A stretch of 64,000 bases of DNA from Doryteuthis pealeii (Eukaryota > Mollusca > Cephalopoda > Myopsida > Loliginidae), in assembly GCA_023376005.1 (NCBI GenBank), contig CM042148.1:75879571-75943570 (forward strand), in the 5' to 3' direction. The notes beneath the pieces were generated by a model. That model saw only the letters and a list, made by a program, of their open reading frames with translations, did no database searches and was not told the DNA's origin. The translations under genes were made by a program, and so were the position numbers. This document shows, in pieces, positions 30,281 through 41,914 of the stretch. Position 1 is the first letter of the stretch, and the number at the start of each line of letters is the position of its first letter.

Positions 30281-33200
30281 TCATCATCATGTCGCGCTTT
30301 CAGCACGGATATCCATGACAATCCCTCTCCATCCGTCCCTATTGCTCATCATTCTCGGGAGGTCCTCTATGCAGCATCCCGCATCCGCACAGAGCTGATC
30401 AACGTACGTTTTTGCTGGTCGGCCCACACTGGCTTGTCCATGTGCTGGCTTCCACAGGAGGACGTCGCTTATGAGTTCGTCCTTGCTTCTCCAGCAGTGT
30501 CCCGCGTGTCTTGTCCGCCTTACTCGGATGGTTTGGGTGATATGTGGCAGGTGGCCGTACAGCTGTTTTCTCGTAGGGTGCTGTATTATTTTTGTTAATG
30601 GGCAACGGGTTACAAAAGATGTGTTGTGTGGTTATTAATCTTTGAAGTTTTGACAGTATTTGAAAAGATTGCTTATTTATCAGTCCCAAGGTTCTTCGAG
30701 GATAACATTTAGTTATCGTCACTAGATCCTTTAGACTGACCAGGTGTCTGGGGTTTTTGGCCTCTGGGTCGGTGAGTGATGTGAAAATTAATTGCATGAT
30801 CCCGAGGGGCCTCCTTCCGGGCAGCACCTGCCCCATTGTGTAAAATAGCAGGGCCAGGTCTATTGCCCGGTGTCTGAAGTACCCCGAAAGGGGAATGTCG
30901 CTGGGATCACGCACTTTTTGCACTGGCCAGCACATGAACTCTGATCCGCACTAAAAAGACCTTATGTTAATCCAGGCAGGTGGGAGGTCATGAAAATATC
31001 TTTTTGCATGTCCTCCTTGCGTTTGTCTCTGCTGCAACTGTCTTTTACGTGTCATATCCGCGGAATCCTTTACTAAACGCCCTTTACTATTATCGTTAAC
31101 CCTTTTACCCTACTTCTGCTCTAACTCTTTCTTGTTACTTCCTATCCCTCAAAATGTCCGTTACTGTAAAGGTTTTTGAATTGGGAGTTGGCGTTGGTCA
31201 ATCTTGTTTGGTCTATTTTTAGAATACGATTCTTGCTTTGTTTCGTATATCTGTTTTTGGTGAAATTATACTACCGAGGAACCATTACAAAAACACTACA
31301 GAGAACGTAAGAAGTAATAAGAAACAGTATGTAACATTAGTAGTATGGGGAAATATTATTTTAGGAAACTTAAGTAGGGTAAGTTTTGGCGGTAAGTTCC
31401 GCAGTTTTCAAGTTTGGATACTGATTCAAAAACGTAAGACAGAACGACAAAAATTTTATAAAACGGATTTTATATAAAGAAGAGAAATATAATTAAAAGA
31501 GAAGATAGAAGAGACAGAGAGAGATGGTTTGCAAATTTGTTGTCATTTGCGGGACTTAGCTGCAGGCTTTGACCGGTCAATAAGTTTGAGTTTATTGTGT
31601 TGAATGCTCCTGGTTTATCGAGTCCGCACGCGTGTTTTTTGTTTTTTTTTTGTTTTTGTTTTTTTTCAGCTCAAGTTTTTGTTTTAGCTCCTAACGACTT
31701 TTAACTTAGTTTTGTTGAGGCATTTTGAAGGGGCGAGTTCAAACTACTCTGCTGCTGCTAGACTTTAGCATGGCCCTGAGTACATGGGAGCTATGTTCTC
31801 CCAGCCTGTGATTCAGTATGGCACTGAGGTTTGAAATTCACTCTCCACCGCTCGAGGAGGGCATTGTCATCGACGAGGAAGCGTAATGGGAACCTTTATA
31901 TGCATTATTGTCAAGAACCTTTCCACCACCCAGAATAAGCGATAAAAGCTTTTATTAATTTGTTTATTTGTCTCCTCGTTATAATACTTATTTTTTGTTT
32001 TGAATAGATTTTTATAGTAACTAGCAAGAATATGCGCCCTCTGGGCGTAAGTATTTAAGTTTTATGAAATATATTAAATTAGAAAGACTAATGAAATTAA
32101 ATAAGAACGCATATAGAAAATATTACACTTATTTTAATTATATAAAAATTGGTTTCAATATAAAATCTATCATAGGATTGATTTTAATACGATGGAGAAT
32201 AAAACGATAATATTAGAGATCAATAACACCAAGTAATCATTTATTAAAACCGGTTTTGTTAAAACCAGTATGCAAATCGACCATACAATATATTATGTAG
32301 ACCTTTATTTCTTGGTGTTATATAAGACATATTGCAGGATTTTAAACGCATTAATAATATGGGCTGTTTTGAGGCGAATTTAACTCAAATTTTCATAGAG
32401 CTATCGTTTATAAATAAGATTTATTCTATGTATTTATGATTTTGTCTATAAATCAAATACTCATTGATAAACTTACGCAATTCCCGAGCATATTGTATCA
32501 GAAAAATTATAGTTGAATTATCTGTCCCTGGGACCAGAGGGCGAATCGCCAATATATGATATTGGTGCCTAAATTAAACCCCTTGGCGAAAGTCACTTAT
32601 CGTATGGGCACTCAACAAGCGAGTCGCGTTTTCAAGCGCTCACTTTACCTTGTCAACCAGCGAGTGGTTTCCTCCAGCGCTACCTTTATCTTGTCAACCA
32701 GCGAGTGGAATAATATTCCAGCGCTCACCTTTACCTTCACCTCACCCTTAGCAAGATAAGTCTGGCTAGCAACTGACACAAATTTGCAACCCTTTTTGTA
32801 CCTTTTGAATATATGTTGCTTTATCTTCAACTGTTGTTCTCGTCTTCTTTCATCCGAAATTACTTGCTTACCACCGGGAAATTTTAAGAGTCCCGAAATA
32901 TCTTTTAATTGTAACGTAAGCAGTGACGTAGTTTCGGTTAGAGATCGACAGACACCGAATCTCCGTTATTATAAGATTTGACATTTAACCTGGATATTTT
33001 ATGGTGTACAGCTTGCTATTTGTAACACTTACCCCTTAACATTTTATCTACAGTTTTCAGTTCTAGAACATACTTTCTGCAGTGTGTGCGTTATTGATGA
33101 TGACTGTGAAAAGGACCAATGCTGTTATGCTGAAGTCGGACATGCTCCTCCATTTGCCGGCCATTGTGTTCTCGGTGGAACAGAAGGATTCCGTAAGTTT

Positions 33201-33514
33201 CAATTAAACGCTCTCTATTAGCCATAACGCAAATATGCATCTCTTTCTTTTCTTAATGAATTAACTGTAGTGGGAGGCCATAGAGATTGAACTCACAACC
33301 ACCGGGGTGGTAAGCTTCATCTAAAGCTAAATACCGAGGCGAATCTATGGTCATGGCTGTGATAACCGGTTGTCTGTGGCAGTCTTAACAACAACTTACA
33401 GAAATTTTGTCACAAGAAAGAAATAAAGACAGGACAAGTATTGTGTTTGAAAGGGGTTTATTTTTGTGCGGCGCGAAGGGTTTGCTAAAACTTAATGTTT
33501 TTAGTGGTCTTAAG

Positions 33515-33577
<63 letters not shown>

Positions 33578-36500
33578 AACAAGTCATGAACACTTATCTT
33601 TTGTTGAGTTCTTTTATGGTGAAGAATTCTGTTGTAGGCTCATTCGTTGTTGGGTGTGCTGCTATGTCCACCCAAAGTCACGGGGGTACTGTCTGTGTTC
33701 GTTGTAGTAGTCAGCTAAGGATTTCGGCCCCTGTTAGTCTCTTTGACTGCTGTACTGTTCTCTCGGGAGGGACATCGTCCCTATCTGAGTAGCTTTACTG
33801 TTCTGAGGATTTCGGCCCCTGCAAGTCCCGCTTCCGGGGATATGTCAGGGGAGGGTAACCTATATTTTTCAAACAATGCCTGTGGGAGAAGACTAGAATA
33901 ATTTTTTTCTTAAAGAATTGTACGCAATACTTGTAACTGCATACATAAGATTATTGTAAGGACTGCTTCAGGGAGTACAAAATCGCCATAAGTTCTTTGC
34001 GTTGCTATAACATTGTAATACATTGCCTAACTTTTACTTCTATGTTCCTGAACTATGAAATTATAATTTGAAAGTGGGTGGGTAGACGAGGCTTTGAAAA
34101 ATTTGAATCACTAGAGGGGACGCTGTGTCGAGCTATCCCCCCGTCACACACACACGCCTAGATCACATCGTGGGCACGCCACTGGGTGCGGCGTATTTGG
34201 CTACAAACTTTTAAAAATGTATTTACCGTACAGGTAGGATTTGCCACAAGGTCACAGGTATGGAGCATCCAGCGAGGATCGAACTCACTTTTCAGTTGTA
34301 ACGGATTTGTAAGACTAGCTTGCAAACCATTACACCACAACGAGACGCCTAATTTGGCAATAAATTAAATAGCTGTAATGTACTTTTAACTATAAAATTT
34401 TAAAAAGCTTACAAATAAAACAAATTATTGGAGTTTTCAGGTTAGGTCAGTCACGAACTGTTTTCTGTTTGAAATTCAATAAAAAAGAATGAAAACTTTT
34501 TTTCATACAACCAGTGGTAAATAAAAAAGTAAAGTCGTCGGGATGGCCTAAAGTTGGTATCAACCAGACAACGAGGAAGTCTATTCCCTTTTCACTAGCG
34601 CTAGATCAAGGAGATTGTTATTTTAGCGTTTGAGGTGGAGAGCCACACCTACCATCAGCTCCTCACTTTAAATAGTTTCTCTATTTTCTCGAGTTTGATA
34701 TTTGCTGAAATTGAAGATTTTTTACAACATCTTTCCAAAATAAACATAAATTGAAATATTTATTTAATTAAATAACTTATTCCAACGCATGAGCAAAATG
34801 TGAAAATAAATGAAAACATATTCGTATAATTGTTTTAGAAAATACTATTTACCTTCTCCGTAGAGGAAAATTTTTAAACGCACATACAAGGCACAACAAA
34901 ATAAGTAAACATTAAACGTCAGAAAATTTTTCTTTCGTTCCGGGAAGAAAAAAATAAATTCCTTTAGTCTGCAAAATAATTACTACGTTAAGAAATGTGG
35001 CTGTCCCGGGATTTCGGATCCAACAGTGTCCAAATTGTCTCTTCTTTCTTCCGAAATATTTCGTCGTCAACCCTATATCAATCTCTGTAACTGTTTGTCT
35101 GCATTTAATCTTCAATCTAGTCGTCTGCTTTCAATCAGATATTCTTTCCCTGGCCGTTCATTGTTAACTCTTCTTTATTTAAAATTTGATTAAATCTAAG
35201 AATAAACAAATATCATGATTTCTTTTAAAACTATTCATTGACTTGTATCAGAAAAATTATAGTTAAATTATCTCTCCCTGGTACCAGAGGGCGAATCGCC
35301 AATATACGATATTGGCCCCAAAATTAAACTCCTTGACGAAAGTCACTTATCGTATGAGCATTCAACAGGTGAGACGCTTTTTTCAGGCGCTTCCTTTACC
35401 TTGTCAAACAGCGAGGGATTTCATCCAGCGCCCTTCATCTAGTCAACCAGCTTGGGGAATAATATTCCAGCGCTCACCTTTACCTACACCTCACCCACAG
35501 CAAGATAAGTATGGCTAGCAAATGCCACAAATTTGCAATCCCTTTTTTTTACCTTTTGAATAAATGTTTCTTTATTTTCAATTGTTGTTCTCGTCTTCTT
35601 TCACCCGAAATTACTTGCTTACCACCGGGAAATATTAAGAGTCCCGACATATCTCTTACTTGTTAATTATTTTAACTCTATTTTTTTAACAAGTTATGAC
35701 ACAATACAACAATATATTCTGAAAAATCAATTACATCATTTGAGGAGAAAACATTTAGATCTTGTGCAACGGGGAGGGGTATATCGCAATAGCATGTTGT
35801 TTACAATATCATTTTTATTCACTGATACTTATAAAAACGACTGTTTTATCAAAGTTTAAGAAATAATCAAATTTTGTATCATTTAGAGTTTTCGGACTGT
35901 TTTTGTCATCTTTATTGTTATATACACGTTTCGGCCAATATATCCTCCGGCCTTCTTCATGTGTTTCTCGTGAAACTCATGAGCCTTCTTGATGAACTTT
36001 AGAGTCTTCATGTCCATTAGGACACATGGTGTAGCAGAGATAAGCGCTGAGTTAATTCAGTTCTAAGTGACAATCATCTGAAGGCTGCAGGTTCAATCTT
36101 GACTACAGGTGAAAATAACATAGAATACTTAATATAGCTTAACACTTGTATTCGGCCATGGTTGACGGAATGAGAAAAATTTACCCCAATGAATTAAATA
36201 AAGGATTCGGCTATTCAGACAAATAATAAACAAGATAACCTTTCGGTGTGTGTGGGGTGGTATACGAAACAAGATCAGATTTTTTAAGTAATCTATACAT
36301 ATATAAAGGGCAGTTGTATGTATGTACGTATCTATGTATGTATGTCCCGAGGAAACTACGAAAATAAAACAATTAATGACCATGTAAATATATATATACA
36401 CATTCACTATCGCCAGAGATTGCTTTTTGTGTAAAAATAATAAAGATTTTATAAATAAAATATCTTCCATATATAAATTTATATCTGGAAAGACATTTAA

Positions 36501-37496
36501 AGATTAGGATTTGAATAGTAAGAAAAGGTAAAATCATTGGTGGCGTTCGTGATTAAAACATAAATCATTTATGTAAGACCAAAACAATTATTGAGAATTC
36601 TGGGGTATGGGGGTTATCGTCCTTTGTCTGCGAGCTTCTGTTTCAAACCAACCAATCACGAGCCAGCATACTTTGGCGGCAAAGCCGAATAGGCAGACTC
36701 GTGTCCTCTCTTCTGATCCAGCTCTCACTGGAGACAGACCTAAATGAGGATCGCTCCTCTTCCTCAACAAACAGAATCGGAGTCGGACGCAAAACAGAAG
36801 TCCATCATATCCGAACTATCAGAAGGCCGTAGAAAGGGCTTCGTTAATACCCCATATCTCAGGTTACACCAGTTAAGTGACAAATATTATTTGCGCGAAC
36901 GAACTAAAGTTTGCAACTTATTGTTATTCTGTAATACAGTCTTTTATTCATATTTCTGTTGTTCGTTTTATTCTTTAACTCTCAACCTGTCTGCCACACT
37001 CGTGGTTAACTCCATTACAAACCTCAGAGTACTGCCGCTAGTGCCGCTTCTCTTTTCTTCATACAATCGAGACACATTTTTTTATTATACCACCGTCTAC
37101 CCAGGCAACACCAGGTAGCCGCTTCTAGTGAGGACTAAAGTTACATCTCGCCCTCATGCATTATTGTCAAGTAGATATGAATGTGGACCGGAAGAAAAAA
37201 ATAGTTACCAAGCTAAAATTGGTATTTTTTGAAAGGCTAGGGTATACTTTTGTGAAATTTGAAAACTCCTCTTTTTGACCAATTAGGAATTTTTTTATTG
37301 AGAAGAGTATGTAAACCAGAACTAAAATGAAGAATTTGAACTAAAAACTTGGTTGGTATTACAATTATATAGAAAAAATACAGAAACGAAACAGTACGCC
37401 AAAAACAATCTCCCTGGTCTAGCGCTAGTGAAAAGGGGATAGACTCCCTCGCTGTGTGGTTGATACCGACTTTAGCCCCCCCCCCGACGACTTTAC

Positions 37497-37527
<31 letters not shown>

Positions 37528-39212
37528 CCATTAGAGTTTTTCTCACCCACCTTAGCCGGTGGTTCACTGGAGACTGAGTAAACTACAAGTAATATGCAAT
37601 CACTCTACCCCCACAAAACCTTAGAACACTTATCTTATTCTACTGTAGTTGATTGATAAGTTCGTGGCTTAAGGTACAAGTTCATGTAAATAAGCGCTCA
37701 GAAGTTTATTAAGTTTTACAGCTAACAATTGTTTCCGATAGTTTCTCACAAGTGCTGTGCAACAATGGATCTTATAAGTAGTCAAATACAGTAATTCTTT
37801 TTTTCTCTCTGTTTTGTCATTTTTTTCAGCATGTTACCTAGGCAATTCGACATCACCATTTTGCGAATGTCAGTCAGAACTCGAATGTGTCAAAAGTAAA
37901 GACGATGAAACATATGGTAATATTTATTTTCATTCTTTTCTTTTAATTCTCTACTCCATATAATTTTGCTAGTGTGGTCTTCTTTAGGTAATAATGCTAG
38001 CTATTAGAATGTCAAAATTGTTACGAATGCGGCAAATAATTGTTTTCCTTTTTTTTTTCACATTGGCGAGAATTTGAAAAATTCGGAAAATGGAAGCCCT
38101 GTCGGCTGGACTGTAAAATACACCAACTGTACCTTTACAAAGGGGTAAAATCTCCCCAATGGGACCACCTTGTGGTCGTGGCTGGCGACCCGTGATGTTT
38201 AAGGGCGGAATCCTGATGGCTAAGCAATCCATGACATGCAACACTCCACGTCAAGCCCTAGCACCAATATGATTGAACCGTCCCTATTGCCGTTATAACA
38301 ACCCCTAACCATTTTTATCATATCTGTGATAGAAGGCAGTGGCTGAGGATCTTAGTGTCCTTGGTCTGACGTTAAACTGCATATAAGGATGAAGTTCCAA
38401 TTCTGGAACTGGGGTGTGGAGAGTACCCCTTCATTGACATTATTCCCAGGTTCACTCTACCCCAATACTAGTAGTAGTACCTGTTAGGGTCCCATCTATG
38501 GGTTAAATAGATAAAAAATTGAGTTTAAAAATGTTTCTAAAAATTGAGTTTGAAAAAAAATGAATACCCGGCAAGAAAGACAAGAACAAAACGTTTCGGC
38601 ATAAAATAAACCAACAAAGGTTGACATGCCGTAAAATCCAACCGACCAACGGAATGATAATTAGGGTTGACAATTTTTGAATAAAGGAAAGCACAACCAC
38701 CTGTTTGCTAATAAAATAAATTTACTGTACAAAGTAATTACAAAGGAAGTGCAAAAGAGATGCAATTAAATGTTTAAATATTTTGCAGATGATATATTTC
38801 TGCAGATTTATCTTGAGATGTTTTATCCTGGTAACGTGACTGCATGTGGCATGGCTCAAATGGTAGTAGCAGCTTCTTTTTTAGGTTGTTGGCTTGGTGC
38901 CTTTGTGAAAACAGTATTGCCAAGTGGAATTAAAATGTACTTTTTTTGCACACCGTCTCAGAAGTGATCAGCCACTGTCCCATTGTCTTGTTTGGGACGC
39001 TGGACTGTCAAAGGCGAAATGGAGCAAGAAATTAGGGTATCGCTTGGTTATAGAGAAGGTTTCGTGTGACCTCCAGGATGGTCGTGATGGGACTATTTGG
39101 CCATTCCACATGCGTCAGATGAATTACAATAATATGCTTGTTTGTTAATATCCTACAGCCACTTATTATATATATATATATATATATATATATTTGATGA
39201 GACAAATTTTCA

Positions 39213-39268
<56 letters not shown>

Positions 39269-39686
39269 TACTTGCTGTCCATCGTATCCGATGATGAAAC
39301 CACGCAAATCATTTTTGCCAAATGCTTATGGGGATATTCAAATCCTTCAGGTTTCTTTTGATGTTGTCTTTGTACCTGAGCTTTGGTCTACCGATTCTAC
39401 GTGATCCCTCTCTCAGTTGAGAGTACAGAATCTGCTTTGGTAGTTTGTCATCCCCAAGTCTGTTTAAGTGGCCAGCCCATCTCAGATTGTGTTGGACAAG
39501 TATTTAATGCATGCTATATATATATATACGGGAAAATGATGTTTGGTTTTAATGCGAAGTATGGGGAAAATGTGTAAAATAAATGAGAAACTGAGTTGGA
39601 TATTATAAATTCCATTTATCATTCCAGTATTTCGAAATATTCCATCTTTTTTTTACAATGATTTTTATTAGACTGGCTGGCTTCAG

Positions 39687-39779
<93 letters not shown>

Positions 39780-40768
39780 GTAGTTTGTTTGTTTGTTTGT
39801 TCACGAATTCCTTCTAGGGTTTTGAAGATAGACCCACATAACCATATATATACTGAAACTATATTACCTAGGGAACTTGGATAAGTATATTTCATTTTAA
39901 TCAAAGAAAGTCCCTGGGGACACAAACTCTCACTGAAAGTTTTCCCTTCAATTTGTATAAAATCTAAAACATGGATATGATGTTTATTCATAAAATTTCA
40001 GCAAACTTCAATAATATTAAAATAACTCTAATAGGGGTTAAATCCCATAGTGAAACTTTGTAATCCCATGACTTGAGTATTGGAACCTCTATTATCACAG
40101 GATTTTTCTATTAATTAAACATAAACCAACAAAAATACCTCTATTTTATTGTAAAACTTGGCTAATCTAGACATTTTATCTATGGCAAAACATCACCAGA
40201 ATTATGACAACATATATTAGTTAACTACCATAAAAGCCGGCCTATTTGGCGGTAATTAAGCAAGTATAAACATAAAAATGTATTATTTCTCTGATTCTTT
40301 GAGATGTGGCTTGATAATTTGTATTATTTGTATTATTCGGACTATTATCCTCATCTTTATTGTTATCTACACAACGTTTCGATCGATGTACCCTCTGGCC
40401 TTCTTCAGGTATTTTCTGTCGGACTCAGGAACCTTCATGTCGTAATAGGGAGCCTTCATGGAACTTAGAACTCTACTCCCGATTACGACATGAAGGCTCC
40501 CGAGTTCTACAAGAAGGTTTCACAGGAGTCCGACAGGAAATACCTGAAGAAGGCCAGAGGGCACATTGGTCGAAAAGTTGTGTAGATAAGAATAAAGATG
40601 AGGACAACAGTCCGAATAATCCAAATAATACATGAACATTTATATTGAGCTTCCTAAATAAAATCCGTTTATGGAACACGTGACTTGAATATTTCCTTTT
40701 CTCTTTTTAATCTTACAGGAAGATGCAAATTGATTACAAATGTAGAAACCTTCTCAATTAAGACTTGA
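27698..40768 (+). CDS. Gene B: secreted prokineticin/astakine-like cysteine-rich peptide, four exons
   Basis: Spliced model: exons 27698-27757, 33054-33192, 37830-37916 and 40719-40768, 111 aa, phases 0, 1, 1, all GT-AG. Residues 1-20 are a signal peptide (MQAILKYSVITIFILTTFIQ). Cys residues lie at 29, 32, 38, 43, 44, 58, 68, 78, 80, 86 and 98. Ten of them reproduce C-x5-C-x4-CC-x11-C-x9-C-x9-C-x-C-x5-C-x11-C, the prokineticin/astakine/Dickkopf-C2 pattern. Cys29 is extra and unpaired in this model. Asn72-Ser-Thr is a possible N-glycosylation site. Family knowledge says such peptides are secreted signalling ligands; the receptor and tissue cannot be read from DNA. A second, divergent copy of exon 4 lies at 45322-45371. 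Introns are 3-5 kb and full of repeats, yet every splice border is intact, which argues for a live gene rather than a pseudogene. Confidence 0.83.
27758..28940. other. Gene B intron 1, proximal part
   Basis: AT-rich, no repeat family or coding exon recognised. Short open frames on both strands lack motifs. Confidence 0.5.
28946..29530 (+). mobile_element. TRIM: miniature LTR retrotransposon in gene B intron 1
   Basis: Two direct repeats of about 165 bp (28946-29109 and 29366-29530) start TGATATAATGGAAT and end ACGATATAA. GAGTT target duplications lie outside (28941-28945, 29531-29535). The 256-bp interior opens close to TGGCGACGAAGATTCGAAC (29114-29132), which is complementary to a tRNA 3' end including CCA. 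It closes with the purine tract CGGGGAGGGGG (29355-29365) abutting the second LTR. There is no gag-pol, so it is non-autonomous. Confidence 0.8.
29533..30080. other. Gene B intron 1, possible retroelement remnant
   Basis: On the minus strand 29746-29680 reads PVGGRIRTPKDFKPRIKC before a stop, resembling the basic tail of a gypsy-type pol. A plus frame at 29836-30021 has one strongly hydrophobic stretch but no recognisable family. Neither is called a gene. Confidence 0.3.
30240..30590 (-). mobile_element. LINE 3' end with (GAT)n tail
   Basis: Minus-strand relic of a reverse-transcriptase C-terminus (trace of LYGHLPHIT, HAGHCWRS, DVLLW across frames) ending in GATGATGAT and a (TA)n run (30240-30278). 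Same family at 51395, 59690 and 61104. Confidence 0.65.
30591..32020. other. Gene B intron 1, unassigned
   Basis: A 178-codon minus frame (30935-30399) runs from unknown sequence into the LINE relic in the wrong frame, so it is not a gene. The rest shows no recognisable features. Confidence 0.45.
32021..32976 (-). mobile_element. Helitron H3 in gene B intron 1, interrupted by a 411-bp element
   Basis: Reverse-oriented copy: starts on plus as CTAGCAAGAATATGCGCCC after A and ends CGTTATTATAAGA before T. The internal sequence resumes after the insertion at 32497-32907. Confidence 0.72.
32497..32907 (+). mobile_element. 411-bp element with 5-bp target duplication, copy 1 (LTR-like)
   Basis: Starts ATCAGAAAAATTATAG and ends ATATCTTTTA, flanked by ATTGT (32492-32496 and 32908-32912). 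The uninterrupted target is the Helitron body. No terminal inverted repeat is visible. A 5-bp duplication and promoter-like content fit a solo LTR, but the TG..CA ends are absent. Confidence 0.6.
33054..33192 (+). CDS. Gene B exon 2 (CC motif)
   Basis: Acceptor TTATCTACAG ends at 33053 and donor GTAAGT starts at 33193. The 139-nt exon enters in phase 0 and leaves in phase 1, as in gene A. It encodes FSVLEHTFCSVC, then DDDCEKDQCCYAEVGH and one more Cys. A second AG (TTTTCAG, ending 33060) exists but would break the conserved phase. Confidence 0.88.
33516..33573. repeat. (TA)n microsatellite, gene B intron 2
   Basis: About 29 TA units. Confidence 0.95.
33574..34200. other. Gene B intron 2, unassigned
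   Basis: Contains GGATTTCGGCCCCTG twice (33719, 33809), a local duplication. No coding motif. Confidence 0.4.
34205..34350 (-). mobile_element. tRNA-derived SINE, family 2 (partial)
   Basis: GGCGTCTCGTTGTGGTGTAATGG (minus), box B GAGTTCGATCCTCGCTGGATGC. The 3' tail is shortened. Confidence 0.65.
34531..34673 (-). mobile_element. tRNA-derived SINE, family 1, 5'-truncated
   Basis: AAGTCGTCGGGATGGCCTAAAG to ATCAGCTCCTCACTTTA. The tRNA head is missing. Confidence 0.75.
34770..35095 (+). repeat. Dispersed repeat (pair with 3440-3790)
   Basis: See 3440-3790. Same orientation on the plus strand, so opposite with respect to the two host genes. Confidence 0.5.
35247..35658 (+). mobile_element. 412-bp element with 5-bp target duplication, copy 2 (LTR-like)
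   Basis: About 90% like 32497-32907 over its length, with the same ends. It is flanked by CTTGT (35242-35246 and 35659-35663). It lies in gene B intron 2. Confidence 0.6.
35890..36125. mobile_element. Fold-back/SINE composite (GTTTCGGCC family)
   Basis: CATCTTTATTGTTATATACACG..TTTCGGCCAATATATCCTCC, then GACACATGGTGTAGCAGAG ... GCAGGTTCAATCTTGAC, which is box-B-like. Matches 62960-63300 (split orientation) and the arms of 40318-40634. Confidence 0.55.
36126..37390. other. Gene B intron 2, unassigned
   Basis: A 124-codon plus frame (36744-37118) and a 60-codon minus frame overlap without domain or splice support. The 36590-37130 stretch is GC-richer than its surroundings and could be an old LTR. 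Confidence 0.35.
37397..37500 (+). mobile_element. tRNA-derived SINE, family 1, 3' half
   Basis: AAACAATCTCCCTGGTCTAG ... CCCGACGACTTTACTTTTATT followed by (TTA)n, about 330 bp before gene B exon 3. Confidence 0.75.
37830..37916 (+). CDS. Gene B exon 3 (C-x-C motif)
   Basis: Acceptor CATTTTTTTCAG ends at 37829 and donor GTAATA starts at 37917. The 87-nt exon is flanked by phase-1 introns and encodes PCYLGNSTSPFCECQSELEC. Spacing and borders match gene A exon 3. Confidence 0.88.
38093..38650 (+). mobile_element. Retroposon, (ACCA)n-tail family, long copy
   Basis: GAAGCCCTGTCGGCTGGACTG ... GTGGCTGGCGACCCGTGATG ... TTGACATGCCGTAAAATCC and AACCGACCAACG. It lies in gene B intron 3 in sense orientation. 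Confidence 0.65.
38651..39160. other. Gene B intron 3, LINE-like debris
   Basis: Around 38910-39120 a degraded frame reads DAGLSKAKWSKKLGYRL and GTIWPFHMRQMN, reminiscent of a mobile-element ORF. No intact gene. Confidence 0.3.
39167..39266. repeat. Two (TA)n runs
   Basis: 39165-39193 and 39213-39266, separated by about 20 bp. Confidence 0.95.
39270..39530 (-). mobile_element. LINE fragment (reverse transcriptase region), degraded
   Basis: Minus strand reads through ARHNLRWAGHLNRLGDDKLPK with frameshifts, a motif typical of the RT C-terminal part of LINE polyproteins (WxGHxxRxxDxRLPK). Ends adjoin (TA)n. Confidence 0.5.
39691..39777. repeat. Compound (CA)n-(TA)n microsatellite
   Basis: About 18 CA units then about 25 TA units, gene B intron 3. 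Confidence 0.95.
40318..40634. mobile_element. Fold-back element in gene B intron 3
   Basis: Inverted arms: TATTATTCGGACTATTATCC ... TCTACACAACGTTTCG on the left and the reverse complement on the right (GGACAACAGTCCGAATAATCC). Arms are about 120-150 nt, about 90% matched. It lies about 85 bp before the proximal exon 4. Confidence 0.75.
40719..40768 (+). CDS. Gene B exon 4, proximal copy (stop codon)
   Basis: Acceptor TTTTTAATCTTACAG ends at 40718. Read in phase 1 it gives GRCKLITNVETFSIKT and TGA at 40766-40768. It supplies the last Cys. A hAT-type element begins 40 bp after the stop. Confidence 0.82.
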
Positions 40769-40807
40769 ACAACTAATGATGTCAAAGAAAAATCCTTTGT
40801 CTTTAAG

Positions 40808-41914
40808 TAGGGATGTGCAAAACACGGTCTTTTCATACGCGCAAAGATTGTTAAAAGATATTTTAAAACGTCAATAAAAAATTGAAAATTAACTTTTTGA
40901 TGTTTTCTTTTACGTTTAATATAAAGAACAATTCCAAGTTTATGTGTTATAAAAAGGAAGAAAACAAATTTCTCTTACATAAAACCTAAATTTTTGCATT
41001 CCAAATGTAAATTCCCGTAAATTCCCGTAAATTCTTAATCTTTGTTGACGAGTGCACTATTTTTTATATGGATGATCGTAAGTATAATAATTTCTTTTCT
41101 GAAGCAAAAACAAATTACTAATTTAGCATTTTCTTGATGTCTCACGATTTAACTTATGTACTTCAACGACCCAGCGCTACAACAAAAAATAACAACAACT
41201 ACAAGAGTTTTCCTCAAAAACCAAAGCGGATTTTATTTCCGTTAGATCCATCCATTAATAAGAATGACGACAATTTGTAATTCAAACATTATTTTCAAAA
41301 TTTTTAAAAATAAAAACCGAAATATGTTATGTCATTATTTTTAGCTAGATATTTTTTATACAATATTTTCTTTGATTAATAAATACGATTTTGATATCCG
41401 CTAAACAAAAGTATTTATTTTACATTTTATAATTTTTTTAAAATCCATGAAAAAAAAAATAAACAAGTAGACAATAGAAACTTTTAATATAAAATTCTTT
41501 AGAAAATAATCTAACAATTTAGAAAAAAAAAAAATACATATTTTTTCTTATTTACGAGATTTAAGTTTCAATGTTTAAGATGCCCTATTACCAAAACCGA
41601 ATTAGTTGCGATTTAGTTTTTTTTACATATGTCCCGTCGTTAAATTATCTTTCCAGAAATGTAAAAATTATTTATATCCAAAAAAAAAAAAAAAGGATCT
41701 TTGTACGGGGATCAATGCGCGAAACAAAAACTAACGAACAAAATTATTAGCCTTTTCAATTTAGTAAACATTTATTTACAATAAAAGTTCGTCTTTTATT
41801 ACTTCATATACGAAAGCTTTATTAAAATCGGATTGTTAGTTTATTTTATATGATTTTTAGAAAATTTCCTGTGATCACCCATTTTTAGAGCCAGCGATAA
41901 ATTGCACATAGCTA
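40808..41914. mobile_element. Non-autonomous hAT-type element in the gene B 3' region
   Basis: An 8-bp direct repeat TCTTTAAG flanks the element (40800-40807 and 41915-41922). Removing it restores the sequence seen at the empty site in the distal duplicate (TGTCTTTAAGAATATT, about 45411). The ends are imperfect inverted repeats, TAGGGATGTGCAA against TTGCACATAGCTA. An 8-bp duplication and TAGGG-type ends fit the hAT superfamily. No transposase ORF was found in the 1.1 kb. Confidence 0.75.
40873..40878 (+). terminator. Candidate poly(A) signal, gene B proximal 3' end
   Basis: AATAAA about 105 nt after the proximal stop. It lies inside the inserted hAT-type element (40808-41914), not in the ancestral 3' UTR. 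Confidence 0.4.

Noticed and set aside
30399..30935. 178-codon minus-strand frame
   Set aside because: It runs into a LINE 3' end in the wrong reading frame. The N-terminal part has no recognisable motif and no splice context.
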